Source: Epiperipatus broadwayi
Lineage: Eukaryota > Onychophora > Udeonychophora > Euonychophora > Peripatidae
DNA: 64,000 nt
Direction of reading: 5' to 3'
Assembly: GCA_028023455.1 (NCBI GenBank)
Contig: JAQFVV010006548.1
Span: forward strand, 250,001 to 314,000
This document shows, piece by piece, positions 50,114 through 61,315 of this stretch. The notes below the pieces were generated by a model, which did not search any database, was not told the DNA's origin, and saw nothing but the letters and a program-made list of their open reading frames with translations. A program made the translations under genes and the position numbers. Position 1 is the first letter of the stretch. Each line of letters opens with the position of its first letter.

Positions 50114-51117
50114 CTAACCGATGTAACCTTGAAATTTGTGCAAATTCTTTTTCCTTGCCGCCCTGAGTGCTTTTTTCTCCCGCTTGGAGAGAGTCTGATT
50201 TTTTCCTTGCTCTACAGTTTTTGTATCTGGCAGCTCACTGGTTAAAGATTGCCTATCTTCTAAAAAATCTTCAGAAGTGTCTTCTTCTTTTTCACTTTCG
50301 GCCATTTTTTCTTGTGGTTCCATTTCATACAGCTGCCAACTCTCTACCTGTTTGGATAATTCTGACATTGCGCGTTTACTTTGCAATTTTTCACTAAGTT
50401 CTGAGTTTCGTTGTTCAAGTTCTATTACTCGTTGTCTAGAAGCCTTCAATCTTACTTGAAATTCTTCGAGTTCATCTGATTTCTGTTTTATGACCTGCTG
50501 ACTTTGTGCTAGGGATGACTGCAGCTTTGTTTTTTCTGTGATCAACATATCTATCATCTGTATGTGAATCTGGAGTTGCTCTTTCATAGAATCTTGCTCT
50601 TTACACTGCTTCTGTTCAGAGTCTTTCCGATCATCTTCGAATTGATTTTGTAATTTAATGATCTCTGTTTGTGTTTGCGAAATGGTCCTATCTCTTTCCC
50701 TCTTGGTAGATATATATTTAATACTATACGCTCTACCATTTGTGTCTGGACTATATTTCCTTTGTCGACCATCCCTTTCTGGCGATTGTCTGCATGCGTG
50801 TGCCAGGTGGCCCTTAGTTCGGCAATTGAAACATGTTTCTTGTTTTCATTTGCAGTCTTTAGCTATGTGGCCTGTTTTCCCGCAGCAGCAGCATTTAATT
50901 CCGTAATTTCTCTGGGGTTCCCGTTGAAACGAACGTATTTCTGCTTTATCAGTTTTGAAAACTTGCTCGTAACTTTTTTCTTTTGATCTGAAGGCCTGTG
51001 CCTATTCTAGAATTAGCCCAAACGTTATTCCTTTCTTTATAGCGCTTTCGTAGGTTAGGTCTGCCTCTGTTAACAGCTGTTGTCTGAGCCTGTCGTCAGA
51101 CATTCCCCATAACAAAG
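50114..51117 (-). pseudogene. Gag zinc-knuckle fragment fused in frame to GM130-like coiled coil
   Basis: One minus-strand frame of about 330 codons, interrupted only by TAG (51002-51004) and TGA (50846-50848). The first part reads MSDDRLRQQLLTEADLTYE, like the end of a gypsy capsid domain. Two CX2CX4HX4C knuckles follow: CCCCGKTGHIAKDC (first cysteine codon ends near 50893) and CFNCRTKGHLAHAC. After a ~50-residue linker comes the longest open part, 157 codons (50114-50587). Its residues 5-60 match in spacing and identity a segment of the Golgi tether GM130/GOLGA2 (LQIHIQMIDMLITEKTKLQ, then LAQSQQ, QK, RLKASRQRVIELE). The tail is acidic (SEKEEDTSEDFLED) and then basic (KREKKALRAARKKNL). No protease or RT lies between the coiled coil and the polypurine tract at 50025. 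The golgin match is from memory and needs a search. Confidence 0.6.
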
Positions 51118-53864
51118 CCCATCATACTCTAATTTAGACAGAGTCCTTAAGTATAAGAATACTTAACAACCCTAAATGAAGTGTGAATGGCTAGCATGAT
51201 GAGAAAAACATAAATTACAGCATAGTATCCATCCATGCTGAGCAAGAATGAAGCAAACCCCAAATAAATATTATTAAACAATAATCAGTTATGAATTATA
51301 ATAATCTTATTGCTAAATTAACAAATGAGTGAGATTCAATGAGCGAGATATGGAAGCATAAATAACTATTTACACAAACAATTTAATGAGCATAAATAAT
51401 AAGTTTAATTATATCGGATAACATTACTTAACATACCACAGATTTCACACAATTAATTATTTACATATTGATAGATGACATTATTATAATAGGTTACAGA
51501 TATGGCTACAATAGCATAAGAGAAGACGCAAGTGATAATTTACATATATAGGAGATATTTTAGTGTATGTTATGGAGATGCAGCTTAATATGCTAATAGG
51601 AATCATATATTAAATAGATTAATGATGTTAAAGCTATGATAGGCCAAACAGAAATGATGACATTAATTTATGGGTATGTGGAAGGTACATTATTTATAAG
51701 ATAACCTTCAAATGAAGGCTTACAATGATGATATAGTAATTAAGTATCTTAACATACTAAGAAAATTTATTTAATTAACAATGTAAACGTTATATTAATT
51801 ATCTGACATGAATCAGCATTTATTTACGTAGTTGACTAACTGTATAGTCCATGACCACATTTAAACCCATCCAAAGGTGAGAGTGGGTACCTTAAATGAG
51901 CTTTAGTATGACATTTCTAAAATATACTAATAATAATCAAAGAGAATGGTTTACAAAGATCACTGCATTATGTCTTAGAGATATAAAACACCTGGCATAC
52001 AAATAATAAAGAAAAGTTGCAGTGCTGACTACAATGATAGTGTTAGAAAGGATTTTGGTTTGCCTTTGGACCGAGAGGCTTCATCATTTATTTATAAGTA
52101 TGAGAGTTTGCCTGCACCTATGACAGGGCAGTATTTGGAGAGTGATTGATAAGGATGCCATGGTCCGGGTTTGTCGATGTTATCCTATTCAGAGCCTCAA
52201 CAACCTAACATTGTCCTGGGGTTGGTGCTTCCAAACCCCATTCTGGAACATGTTATATGAAAAATAAAGCTGGGACTTCTGGAGAATAATTATGACAAAG
52301 CAAGATATGATATTTTTAATGCTATCATGAGTAAGCAATGTGAAATAAGGTTCAGGTCATTAATGACTCTAATATATTAACTAAAATCCCAAATAAATTA
52401 ATAATATCATGCATAACGCCATGATAAAATATTAACCCATTCTGAAAGGTACGCATATGACCTTAACTAATACACTCAAACGATAAATAGATTATAAAAC
52501 AAATTATAATGCTTGATGGTGTTATAAGCAAAGGATTAATTATTAAGAACATAAAATATATTTAAAAAATCAATAGCATTAGATAGAGTAAGAAAATTTG
52601 CTTTATAATATCCCATAATATGATGACTTGATAATCCGCCATTAAACACATATAATATTCAAATATTCAATTGAGTGAACTTTTGTTTAGTAAGAAATCT
52701 TATGTTTAAATATTTAAGTATCCCATAATGTTGGGATGGTGGCTAAAATGATAGAGGTTCACTAGATTGAGTCATTAGCATATTAAAATTACTTCAATAT
52801 AAAACACATAATTTAAAATAAAATAAGTGAAGTTTGCCACATGAAAATAAAAGACATAATTAAAGCATAAAAATCTATGAGATAATTACAGGTTAAAGAA
52901 GCATGAAAATCTACGAGATAATTACAGGTTAAAGATTCATAAATTTGTGCTAATGTTTTACAGAAAAGAGATTTATAAAATTGACAGTGACAGAGTTATT
53001 AGGATTAATACAATTATGATAACTGAGATATTCAGTTATTAGATAAATAGAAGGTTACATTATGATTATAAATAAAATTACAGTGAAAAGAATAATATTC
53101 AGAATTCATTTAGTGGCATAAACAGATTACCTTCCAATGACTTGGGGGCCATTTGGATTGACAACACGAAGAATAAACAATGGAAAGCAGAGCAATACAG
53201 AGTTCAAATAAAATAATGGCAGGCATCTTTAAATGTTACTTCATAGTTCAGTTAAGATAGTTTTTAAATGGTGATGGCATGGTAATGAGGCAGCATGAGG
53301 ACAATCTTAAAGATCAGGAGAGGTGAACTTCCCTCTATTCAGTGGTCATTCTGTCAAAAATTCAAGTGACAGATTCAGTTAGCAACGTGACTCTAAATCT
53401 TGTTCCTCTCTCCAGTGCTTGAAATTTTGGCAGTATTTATACTATACTAAACCTAGAAAGTTATTTTACTTGAGGTAACAGGATATGCATTACCCAGGTT
53501 GATTTTAGCTACCATTGTTCAATTTTACATTCAAAAGATGAAAACCAGATAAGTTCTGGAAAGTATTGTTCCAATCTATTTCTGTGTTGGAAATAGATTT
53601 AAAAGATAATTTCCATTAAATTTGCAAATCATTGATAATAACTAATTGAGAACAACATTTTACAAAATATAAATTACGATAATTACTTTCCAGAACATTC
53701 TCTGGTATTGCATTAGCTTTATTAATTATAAAAACATATATAAAAATTAATACATATTTTTATTAACATAATTAACATTAGTTTCTGCATCTGTAATACA
53801 TATAAACACATACACGGCTACCTATAATGAAAGGAATTTAAGATTTTTGAAATAAAATCCAATT
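51118..53864. other. Non-coding stretch, possible LTR-like or host repeat
   Basis: No coding frame. A 36-base tandem duplication lies at 52865-52935 (gataattacaggtta). On the minus strand a TATAAATA box at 53434-53441 is followed by a less AT-rich stretch to about 53130, which could be a promoter of an LTR, but no repeat partner is visible. 52050-52260 is also GC-richer than its surroundings, without a readable motif. Confidence 0.4.
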
Positions 53865-53916
53865 AAACGTAACAATAATGAAAATAGAATTGGTAAACAA
53901 ATGAAAGTGCTGTAGG

Positions 53917-54410
53917 TAATTTGGTTACGGTAATAGAAATGAGAAAGGACATAGACTTGTGGAGTTTGCAGAAAAAGAAAAAATTTATATTATGAATTCT
54001 TTTCTTGAGAAAAATGTTAAAAGAAAATGGACATGGAAGCATCCAAATGAAGGCACAGTAGAATTGTATTATATTTTGACTAACAGAAAATACATATTTC
54101 AAGATTGTAATTTTCTTAATAAATTAACACAGATAGTGATCATCGATTAGTAAGATGTAAGATACGTGTTAATGCAAAAGTAGAGAAACAAAAATTAAGA
54201 AAAACAATATTTACAGTTGATATTTCTAATCTTCAGAAACATTCTAATGAATTTAAATTAGAATTTACAAATCGGTTTCAAGTATTAGTAGATTTTAAAC
54301 ATGATTCAGATTTGAATGAAATTAATATGAAAATAACTGATACACTTTTAAATACTGTGACAAAGATAGCTGGTAGAAAAAAAAACAGCAATTGACCAAT
54401 AAAATTTTTA
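53917..54410 (+). pseudogene. LINE endonuclease C-terminal part
   Basis: GYGNRNEKGHRLVEFAEKEK, NSFLEKN-KRKWTWKHPN and YILTNRK are the usual blocks of the endonuclease/exonuclease/phosphatase domain in these LINEs. They are followed after a frame change by HRLVRCKIRVN (the catalytic DHR region; the residue before H is disrupted by the frame break near 54140) and VEKQKLRK. The frame is open again to about 54395. Not functional. Confidence 0.75.
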
Positions 54411-54436
54411 CTGGACTAGAGAATTTATGAAGGAAT

Positions 54437-54736
54437 ATGAAAATATATGAAAATGATGCATTAAAAAGGATTAAATATCTCGAATTTTGTAAAATGGCGT
54501 GGAAAAGAGTTGAAAATGATATAAGAAAGTATCACTGTGAACTAGAAAAGAAAGCTGTAGAAGAGAATAAAAGCCTCAAGGGTGTAAAACAACATTTTCA
54601 CTGTGAACTAGAAAAGAAAGCTGTAGAAGAGAATAAAAGCCTCAAGGGTGTAAAACAACATTTTGATATTGGTAGAAAATTTATAGTTGCAATAAGAAAA
54701 AAAGAATTATTAATAAAAAGAGAGATGACATCATGA
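54437..54736 (+). pseudogene. LINE linker region with duplicated block
   Basis: A 99-codon open piece rich in K and E between endonuclease and RT. It contains a 22-residue block (starting HCELEKKAVEENKSLKGVKQ) twice in tandem, produced by an exact 66-base duplication. It overlaps the following frame by four bases. Confidence 0.7.
54533..54664 (+). repeat. Exact 2 x 66 bp tandem duplication
   Basis: 54533-54598 and 54599-54664 are identical by eye. The unit length is a multiple of three, so the frame is kept. Confidence 0.9.
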
Positions 54737-55961
54737 AATGGGTAGAAGACTTTTATCAAGAATTATATAGTAATAAAGAACAAGTGCCTCCTATATCTAT
54801 TATATCTTCCGAATTGCCCAGACTTTTAAATGAAAAAGTGAGAAATGCAATTAAATGTATGAAGAAAGGAAAAGCTCCAGGTGATGATGGAATCATAATT
54901 GATATATTAAAAGAAGCAGGTGAAGAAATATAATTTTTTTAGCAAAGTTATATACCAAATGTCTAAATGATAAAGATGTACCAGATGATTGGAAGAATGC
55001 AGTAATAATATTTTAAAAAGAAGATATTAGAAATTACAGACCTAGCAGCCTTTTATCAGTTTTATACAAAATTTTTACCAAGATAATTACAGCTTATCTA
55101 CAGGGAACATTGGATTTCCACCAACCAAGAGAACAAGCTGGATTTAAAAGTGGTTTTAGTACAGTAGATCATATACAGGTATTGAGAGAAGTTATAGTAA
55201 GGATAAATGAATATGAGTTGCCATTATACTTTGGATTTGTAGATTATGAAAAGGCATTTGATTCTATAAATATTTCTCGAGTGATTAAAGCATTGGATCA
55301 TCAAGGTATAGATTCAGGATATTATCATATCTTAAAGACATTTATAAAAATGCAATAGCAACAATTACATTATATAAGAATACTGGGAAAGTTAACATTG
55401 AGAAGGGTGTATCCATATCTCCAAAACTTTTTACAGCAGTGCTGCAAGAAATATTTTGTGGATTAAAATGGGAAGTTAAAAGAGTTAAAGTAAATGGAGA
55501 TTATTTAAGTTATTTAGATTTTGCATATGATGTAGTTGTTTTTGCAAATAATGTTTTAGAGCTGCAGGAAATGTTGTAGGAGTTATCAGATCAAAATAGG
55601 CCTAAAGATAAATGTTAAAAAGACTAAAGTAATGTTTAATGAATTTTCTCAAAATATGAAAATAAAGATTGATTATGATGAGTTAGAAGAAGTTAACAGT
55701 TACAAATACCTTGGTCAGATTATTAATACAGATGGAAACATAATGGATGAAATTAATCATAGAATTAATCTTGTTTGGAATGCTTTTGGTAGAAATAACT
55801 TGATACTAAAAGGAAATATGCCTATGTCTTTGAAAAAGAAGGTTTTTAATAAATGTAGTTTACCAGTTCTTATGAATCTGAGACTTGGACACTTAATAGA
55901 AGAGCAATACAAAGACTTCAGTCCACTCAAAGAAGTATGGAGAGATGCATGTTGGGAGTAA
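54733..55961 (+). pseudogene. LINE reverse transcriptase, decayed
   Basis: Pieces in several frames: KCMKKGKAPGDDGI (RT block 1, near 54860), then RNYRPSSLLSVLYKIF (near 55030), REQAGFKSGFSTVDHIQ and VDYEKAFDSI with its catalytic aspartate (55110-55358), then LDFAYDVVVFANN near 55515 where the (Y/F)ADD box reads FAYD, and VNSYKYLGQIIN (55632-55961). The change of the first box aspartate to tyrosine would destroy polymerase activity even without the frameshifts. Confidence 0.8.
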
Positions 55962-56339
55962 CAAGAAGAGATCAAAAATGCAATATATGGGTAAGAGAAC
56001 AAACGGATATTACTGACCTCATTGAAAAAATTAAAAGACTGGAGTTGGGCTGGACATATTACTAGAAGAGATGATAATACGTGGACAATTGAAATCTTAA
56101 ACTGTTGATTCCAAGAGATTGTAAAAGACCCAGCTTGAGACCATATGTGAGATGGATGGATGAAATAAGAAAGTGTATGGGTTTTTGTGGGGAAGAGAAG
56201 CTAAAGATCGGAGAAGATGGAATTGAACTTGGAGAGACCTTCATCCTGCAGTGTATTGATAATGGTTGATGATAATCATTTAAATGGAGTAGGAAGGAGA
56301 TCATGCAAATATATGTGTGTACCTACATCTTCTGATAAT

Positions 56340-56612
56340 GAAATAAATATAAAATGGGTTCGAACTTTAGAAGGTTATTGATGTCACCAGACAAAGAAGC
56401 AAAATATGTACCATGGCTGATGACTCCATGTCTCCTAAAAACAAACCTAAAGTTTGTCTAATTCCTAACACTTATGGTTTTATGCCTTAATTTATGGCAA
56501 CTACTTATTACATTTGGTCTAGTTAGTAGTCTCCCTACTTGTTTATGTCCCTTTTAGATTCTATGATCCCTCTTAATTCATTAGTCTGTCCTATCCACCC
56601 CAAACCCTTTTA
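56340..56612. other. Junction between LINE and minus-strand relic
   Basis: No gene. On the minus strand, aaaagggtttggggtggatagg (near 56583-56605) lies just past the stop of the next coding relic and resembles a polypurine tract. Confidence 0.35.
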
Positions 56613-58384
56613 CTATTTTTTCCCTGGGTCAGAATGTATATACAGTTTTAGTTGGCATGCATTGTAGGTTTCTTTAACCACTTCTCCATCCCTTAAGAGG
56701 AAAGTGTTTTCTCCACATTCCTTTTTAATTACATAATGTCCTTTATATAAGGGGAAGATTTTGTGGAAATCTTGGCATGTGACATTACTATGCTTACAGA
56801 TCTTAAACCACACCTGATTTGCAATGTCCATTATATCAACTTCTCTATGTTCTACAAAATGGTCACTGGTGATCTCTTGAATATATCTAATCCATGATGG
56901 AAATTTTCAGCCGATTCTTAACATCCTCTTCTGTCCTGAGAAACTCTGCCCCTTTTCTTTTTCTCACGTTTTTGTATCTACCTTCCCTTTGATAAATTAC
57001 CTTTTCCAGGTCAACGTAATGTTCTTTCTATATCAATATCAAAATAACTGCTTCAATAGGATACAAGTCATCATCAAATTTTGTAATCCTCAAACTTTCA
57101 TCTGTTTCATGAGCAAATTATGGTATGGCACCAGCCTTATTTTTTCCTAACTTGTAGACAGTTTCATAGTCCTTACCTACCTCTGCAAACTCTTCAGCCT
57201 CAAAGTTGACATCATCTTTTGTCCATTCACCAGTATTCTGTTTGAGCTCTACTCCATTATGTTTTCAGAATCGGCTATAATCTTTTCTTCAGATCCATCT
57301 CCACAGTCTGATGAATTATTCTTTTGGGATTCAGCCCTATTTGTACTGCTATTGTATCCACTTCCTTTTCCTATTCATTACTTTCATTTTTGAGATCCTT
57401 ATTGCAAACTTCTGTATATTTGTCCATTTCCTCTTCATCCATAAAATCTACTTCCTTCTTAATTGTAGCTACAAGATTTTCTTCTCTTTCAGTGGGCTTA
57501 TCTGTTTCACTTTCATAGCTAATGCTAATATTTTCAATAAGGAGTTTTAGATTACTTCCTGCACTCACAAAAATTTTATTTTATTCATATCACCTTTAGT
57601 TTTATTCGTAGTACTACCCTTTGACTCTTTTGCTTCATCTTTATGACCTGCATGATCAACATCCATTTTAATCATGTTGTAAGATTCATTACAACCTTCA
57701 ACTTGGTCAACATCCATCAAACATTTCCATGAATCTTAATAAATTCAGTCACAGCATATTCTGATTCATTGTTCAGATTTTCTTCAATTTGATTATGGGT
57801 TGCTCCTGTAATCCCATCATCTTTCGCTTCAACTAAAACTGCATCTTTTGTCCCATTATTCACTCTTTGACTGGTATCACTATTCTTAGCTTTATCAGAC
57901 ACCCCTACATCTTTAATGTTTTACAACCTATTACTGGTCTCATCAATATTTTCTTTTACTTAATTACTAGAATCCTCTTCCATTTCTACAGCAACTATTT
58001 TAGATTCCTTTCCTACCAGAACTTCATTAGAGGAGGTGTAAAAATACCTTTTGTTTTAACTCATTCATCTAAAAGCAAATCCTGTGCAGTTTTCTCTGCA
58101 TTTTGTATAAGTTCTTGTACATTTTCAGCTACTTCAGCTGTTAAAACTCCTAGTGAAACTTCTGTATATTCGATTTCCTTTCGGTCCTGTATAACTTCTT
58201 TAAAAGATGCAAATATTACTTTTTTTTTAGAAGCTACAGTATTTTTCTTATTTTCCTCATCGTGTGTGATCACCATCAAGGATGCTTCACTAGGTAAATC
58301 TTCTCCTTGATTGACTGGGCTATTTATGCCAAGTCTCCTTTCTATGGTGACTTGTTCTCTGCACATTATGCTCTTAAGTTCCAT
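56613..58384 (-). pseudogene. Decayed coding region ending in integrase-C-terminal-like domain
   Basis: A run of minus-strand pieces in changing frames. 58384-58061 (107 codons, MELKSIMCREQ), 57902-57717 and 57568-57371 are highly charged and acidic (VDFMDEEEMDKY). Further down come YETVYKLGKNKAGAIP and TDESLRITKFDDDLYPIE (near 57080-57180) and REGRYKNVRKRKGAEFL. The last piece, 56831-56613, contains FPLYKGHYVIKKECGENTFLLRDG and TYNACQLKLYI, the pattern (GPY...N.F.L..G......N...LK.Y) of a gypsy integrase C-terminal domain. No integrase core lies upstream, so the charged part may be an extra domain or a separate ORF. No function can be given for it. Confidence 0.45.
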
Positions 58385-58443
58385 CTCCAGTCGATTCCCA
58401 TTATCTCCTTGTAATGGTGGATACTTATTTTCTCACTCTGTAT

Positions 58444-59072
58444 TGTAACGGTCAAAACATGTCTATCTCACTAACACACTGCAGAATTTAAACCCAGGAC
58501 AGAGAACTCAACACTAGGAGGATTACCTTCCAGAAATCCCAAGTTCAAATCCAAAGTCCAAACTCCACAAAACCCTCTACGTGATAACACATTTGATGCT
58601 ACTAATAGTATAATTTCGTGCCTGTGCCAGTGATCAGGGAGAAAACAAAAGACTCTAAATCTAAAATAGCCCTAGGTTTACTTAATAATAACTTATAGAT
58701 GTGCCCAAGATAAACCCACTATGGTATGTTACTTAAATTGCACCCTGAATAAAAAGAGAAAAGAAATAAATTTACAAATAATATTTTAATAAGTAGATAT
58801 AGAAAATAGTTTAGCTATATAAATTGGATAGCTATATACAATAAATAACAAGATGGCTGATACATCGTACTTGAGTTCATTTAGGTAACATGTCAAAAAT
58901 ACAGTGACACGGTAGGCATATGCGAGTCTCATAAAGCCTAACAGAATTTTGAATATTCTAAAATATCTATAATTGGAATCTTAAATGGAGACTGAGAATC
59001 ACTCGCGAAGTTATTAACTAAATTAGAAGATCAAGCTATACTGAACGGACTTAAAATTCATTTAAACAATAG
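58444..59072. repeat. Direct repeat copy 1 (putative LTR part)
   Basis: About 629 bases that recur at 63378-64000 in the same orientation, with roughly 5-7% differences by eye. Homology on the low-coordinate side stops at tgtaacggtcaaaac. On the minus strand that edge reads ...gttaca, so TG/CA-type ends are possible. A B-box-like gggtttaaattc lies near 58490 on the minus strand, so a long SINE-headed repeat is an alternative. Confidence 0.7.
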
Positions 59073-61207
59073 AATTCTTTTAAAGTAATTACTAAGGAAA
59101 TGTACGGTGGTGCCAGTGATATAATGCTGAGGAAGGGGTGCAGTTTCTGTGTATACAACTTTATAAAATATGAAGAATAGGTCTTGGTTTGGATAGGCAT
59201 TTCACCTTTTATTTGGGGCATCTCTAACTCACTCACAGCTCAAGCCTGGCTCGCACCCAGGAGCTTCGTAATTGTGGGGACGTACATGAAATAATTCCCA
59301 TGTGCCATTATAGCACAGTACTGGGAAGGGGAACGGATTTAACTGATGACTACCTTTGCAAATGGTAAGGTTCCAGCACCCAAGCATATTCACTAGCAAC
59401 ACAGTAAAATTTTAAAATACACTTAGTAAAACAAAGGGCAAGTTATTAAAGAACAGAAATAGCTCGCTCTCAAATTTCATATTTTAATGGCCAGCAGACT
59501 CTCAACAAAACTTAGAGAAATAAATATTTATTCTAACAAAGTTATTATATGCAAGAAATACTTTAAAACATATATAAGAGATGAGAGGGGGAAAATGCGT
59601 GTTTGCGGTTTAATAAACTAAGATGGCAACCATGCATTATTTAACTTCCCTACGTAACTCACATTTGCCTAAAGAAATTAATTAGATATTTCATTACAAT
59701 ACATTTCAATAAGACGTTTACAAATATATATAAAAAATCAACCCAAGCACAAGTTCAGCATGCATAAAAAAACACTTGAATACATACATATTAAGGAATA
59801 TACAAAATTTATTAGCTATATAGCAATGAAGGTTTCTGAGATCTTGGGTTGATTTTAATCACCTCATTCTTTCAGATCCATCCGTGGACATTTCCAAATT
59901 GGTAACAAAGTTCTTAAGCAAATTTTGATTCTCCTGGGTTTGTTGTTTTGCAGCAGCAGTTAGTAGATTTCAGGAGCAGCATTTCTCTGGGCTGGTTCAG
60001 TTGGGCTTGATGATACAGTGACAGGACATCGGATGGTGAATGATGGACGGGCAAGGCACTGGCTCCCAAAGGAAAACAGCCTACTGCCCCTTTACTCCAT
60101 CATTCTAAGGTTAAATGATTTTAAAACTTGTTTTAAACTAACAAACAAGCCGGTCAGTCCAATAATGCAAATAAAAGCTATTAGAAAATCAACTAAAAAA
60201 TTACAGAAAATATAACTTCTGCTGTCACAATATCAGGCAGATTAATTAATAACTCTATCATAATATCATAATCAATCAGCCCTATTTATATGCTCTCTCT
60301 GATTATAATCTAACCCTGTGGTGGTAAAATCCATTCCTTAAGTTATTAATAAATTGGAAAACATGGACTGCATTTTTTAATTAAATCTGCTTGTAAGCAC
60401 TGTTTTTAATCTTATCAAATCTACTAGTAAAACTGGTGACAATATAGTTAAAATTAGTCACTATTGTTCTTTCCCTACCCTCACTGATTTAAAATGGCAT
60501 GTTTTTGAAAAACTAAATAACATTTTATATTTATAAAACTCTTTTGAATTTAATTTCCAGAATATATTTATCAGTGATATTATTTTATTAAATGCAAACA
60601 ATTATAGCGAAATAACATCACAAAATAATCAGATTCAAAAACAATAAATTTTAAATAAAGTATTTTCATAAATTTTAAATATTCTCGCAGTATGTGTGTA
60701 GATGAGAATATGTGACCTACTTTATTGTACAAGCATATATACATAATATATACTCTATGGTTTAAAAATAAAACCGTTCAAGACAATTTTTAATTATTAT
60801 AAAACCCTGGGCACCCGATTAGACATAAATTTAGGCAGGATTTTGGTAAATATACCCAGTACACACACAATATGATAAAATTATGGTTTTAAATAAGGCA
60901 TGAGGGTAGGAAACAGGAAGGCAAGGTGAAACTAAGATTGGTAAGGCATATCTTACTGTTTCACATTCCCTTAGTATGTAAAAAAAAAAAAAAAAAAAAA
61001 AGGTTTTACACCCAGTGTTTATTAGTATTTTTGAATATCAGCACAAAAAAATTTGACAAGAGGCAATGAGATTTGATGATATACCCGAATCATATTTCAA
61101 CATTTTTTTTTCACTAGAAAATACATATATATATTTTAAAGCATTTTTTGATTGTTCAAATTCAAATTAGAATATATATATATATAAAATTTTAAAGTCT
61201 ATATGAA
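59073..61207. other. Non-coding stretch, possible rest of an LTR
   Basis: No coding frame. On the minus strand GATGGAGTAAAGGGGCAG (60085-60102) resembles a polypurine tract and shares GGAGTAA-GGGG with the one at 50025. If real, the 3' LTR of a minus-strand element would run from about 60085 to 58444. A run of about 20 A at 60980-61000 breaks the region. Confidence 0.35.
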
Positions 61208-61208
61208 A

Positions 61209-61292
61209 GTGTCCAAATTCAGGTGTAGGTAAATGTCCAAATTCAAGTTATTGTAGATCAAAAATTATGCAAGAGTGTCCAAGTTCAAGTCT
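61209..61292 (-). repeat. Three short repeats near gag end
   Basis: The word tgtccaaattca(a/g)gt occurs at about 61210 and 61235, and as tgtccaagttcaagt at about 61276. They lie 24-110 bases past the last gag codon on the minus strand. Meaning unknown. Confidence 0.5.
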
Positions 61293-61315
61293 TTTTTTTA
61301 CTTATATATATTTTG

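Larger units (their letters stand above)
53865..56260 (+). mobile_element. 5'-truncated LINE retrotransposon (endonuclease + RT)
   Basis: Plus-strand relic of a non-LTR element of the RTE-like type common in invertebrates. In order it shows the end of an apurinic-type endonuclease, a linker, the RT, and a C-terminal part ending in the GW/SWAGHI-RR block near 56050. The 5' half of the endonuclease is missing, as expected of incomplete reverse transcription. At least five frame changes and several stops make it inactive. There is no poly(A) tail; the sequence after about 56260 ends in an A/T-rich stretch with aataaat. Confidence 0.82.

Noticed and set aside
50114-50587. An exon of the host GOLGA2 gene itself
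   Set aside because: The frame continues upstream through Gag zinc knuckles without splice sites and ends beside a polypurine tract, so a retroelement context is more likely. Not fully excluded.
50658-50986. Overlapping plus-strand frames (82 and 105 codons) rich in C, F and S
   Set aside because: They are antisense to the Gag knuckle frame, whose CCHC motifs explain the sequence.
57311-58310. Plus-strand frames with F/S-rich, membrane-like sequence
   Set aside because: They are the antisense of acidic, lysine-rich minus-strand coding pieces, which produce false hydrophobic stretches.
58444-58560. Functional tRNA gene near the B-box-like word
   Set aside because: No cloverleaf can be drawn with paired acceptor and anticodon arms, and the copy at 63378 varies in the same positions as the rest of the repeat.
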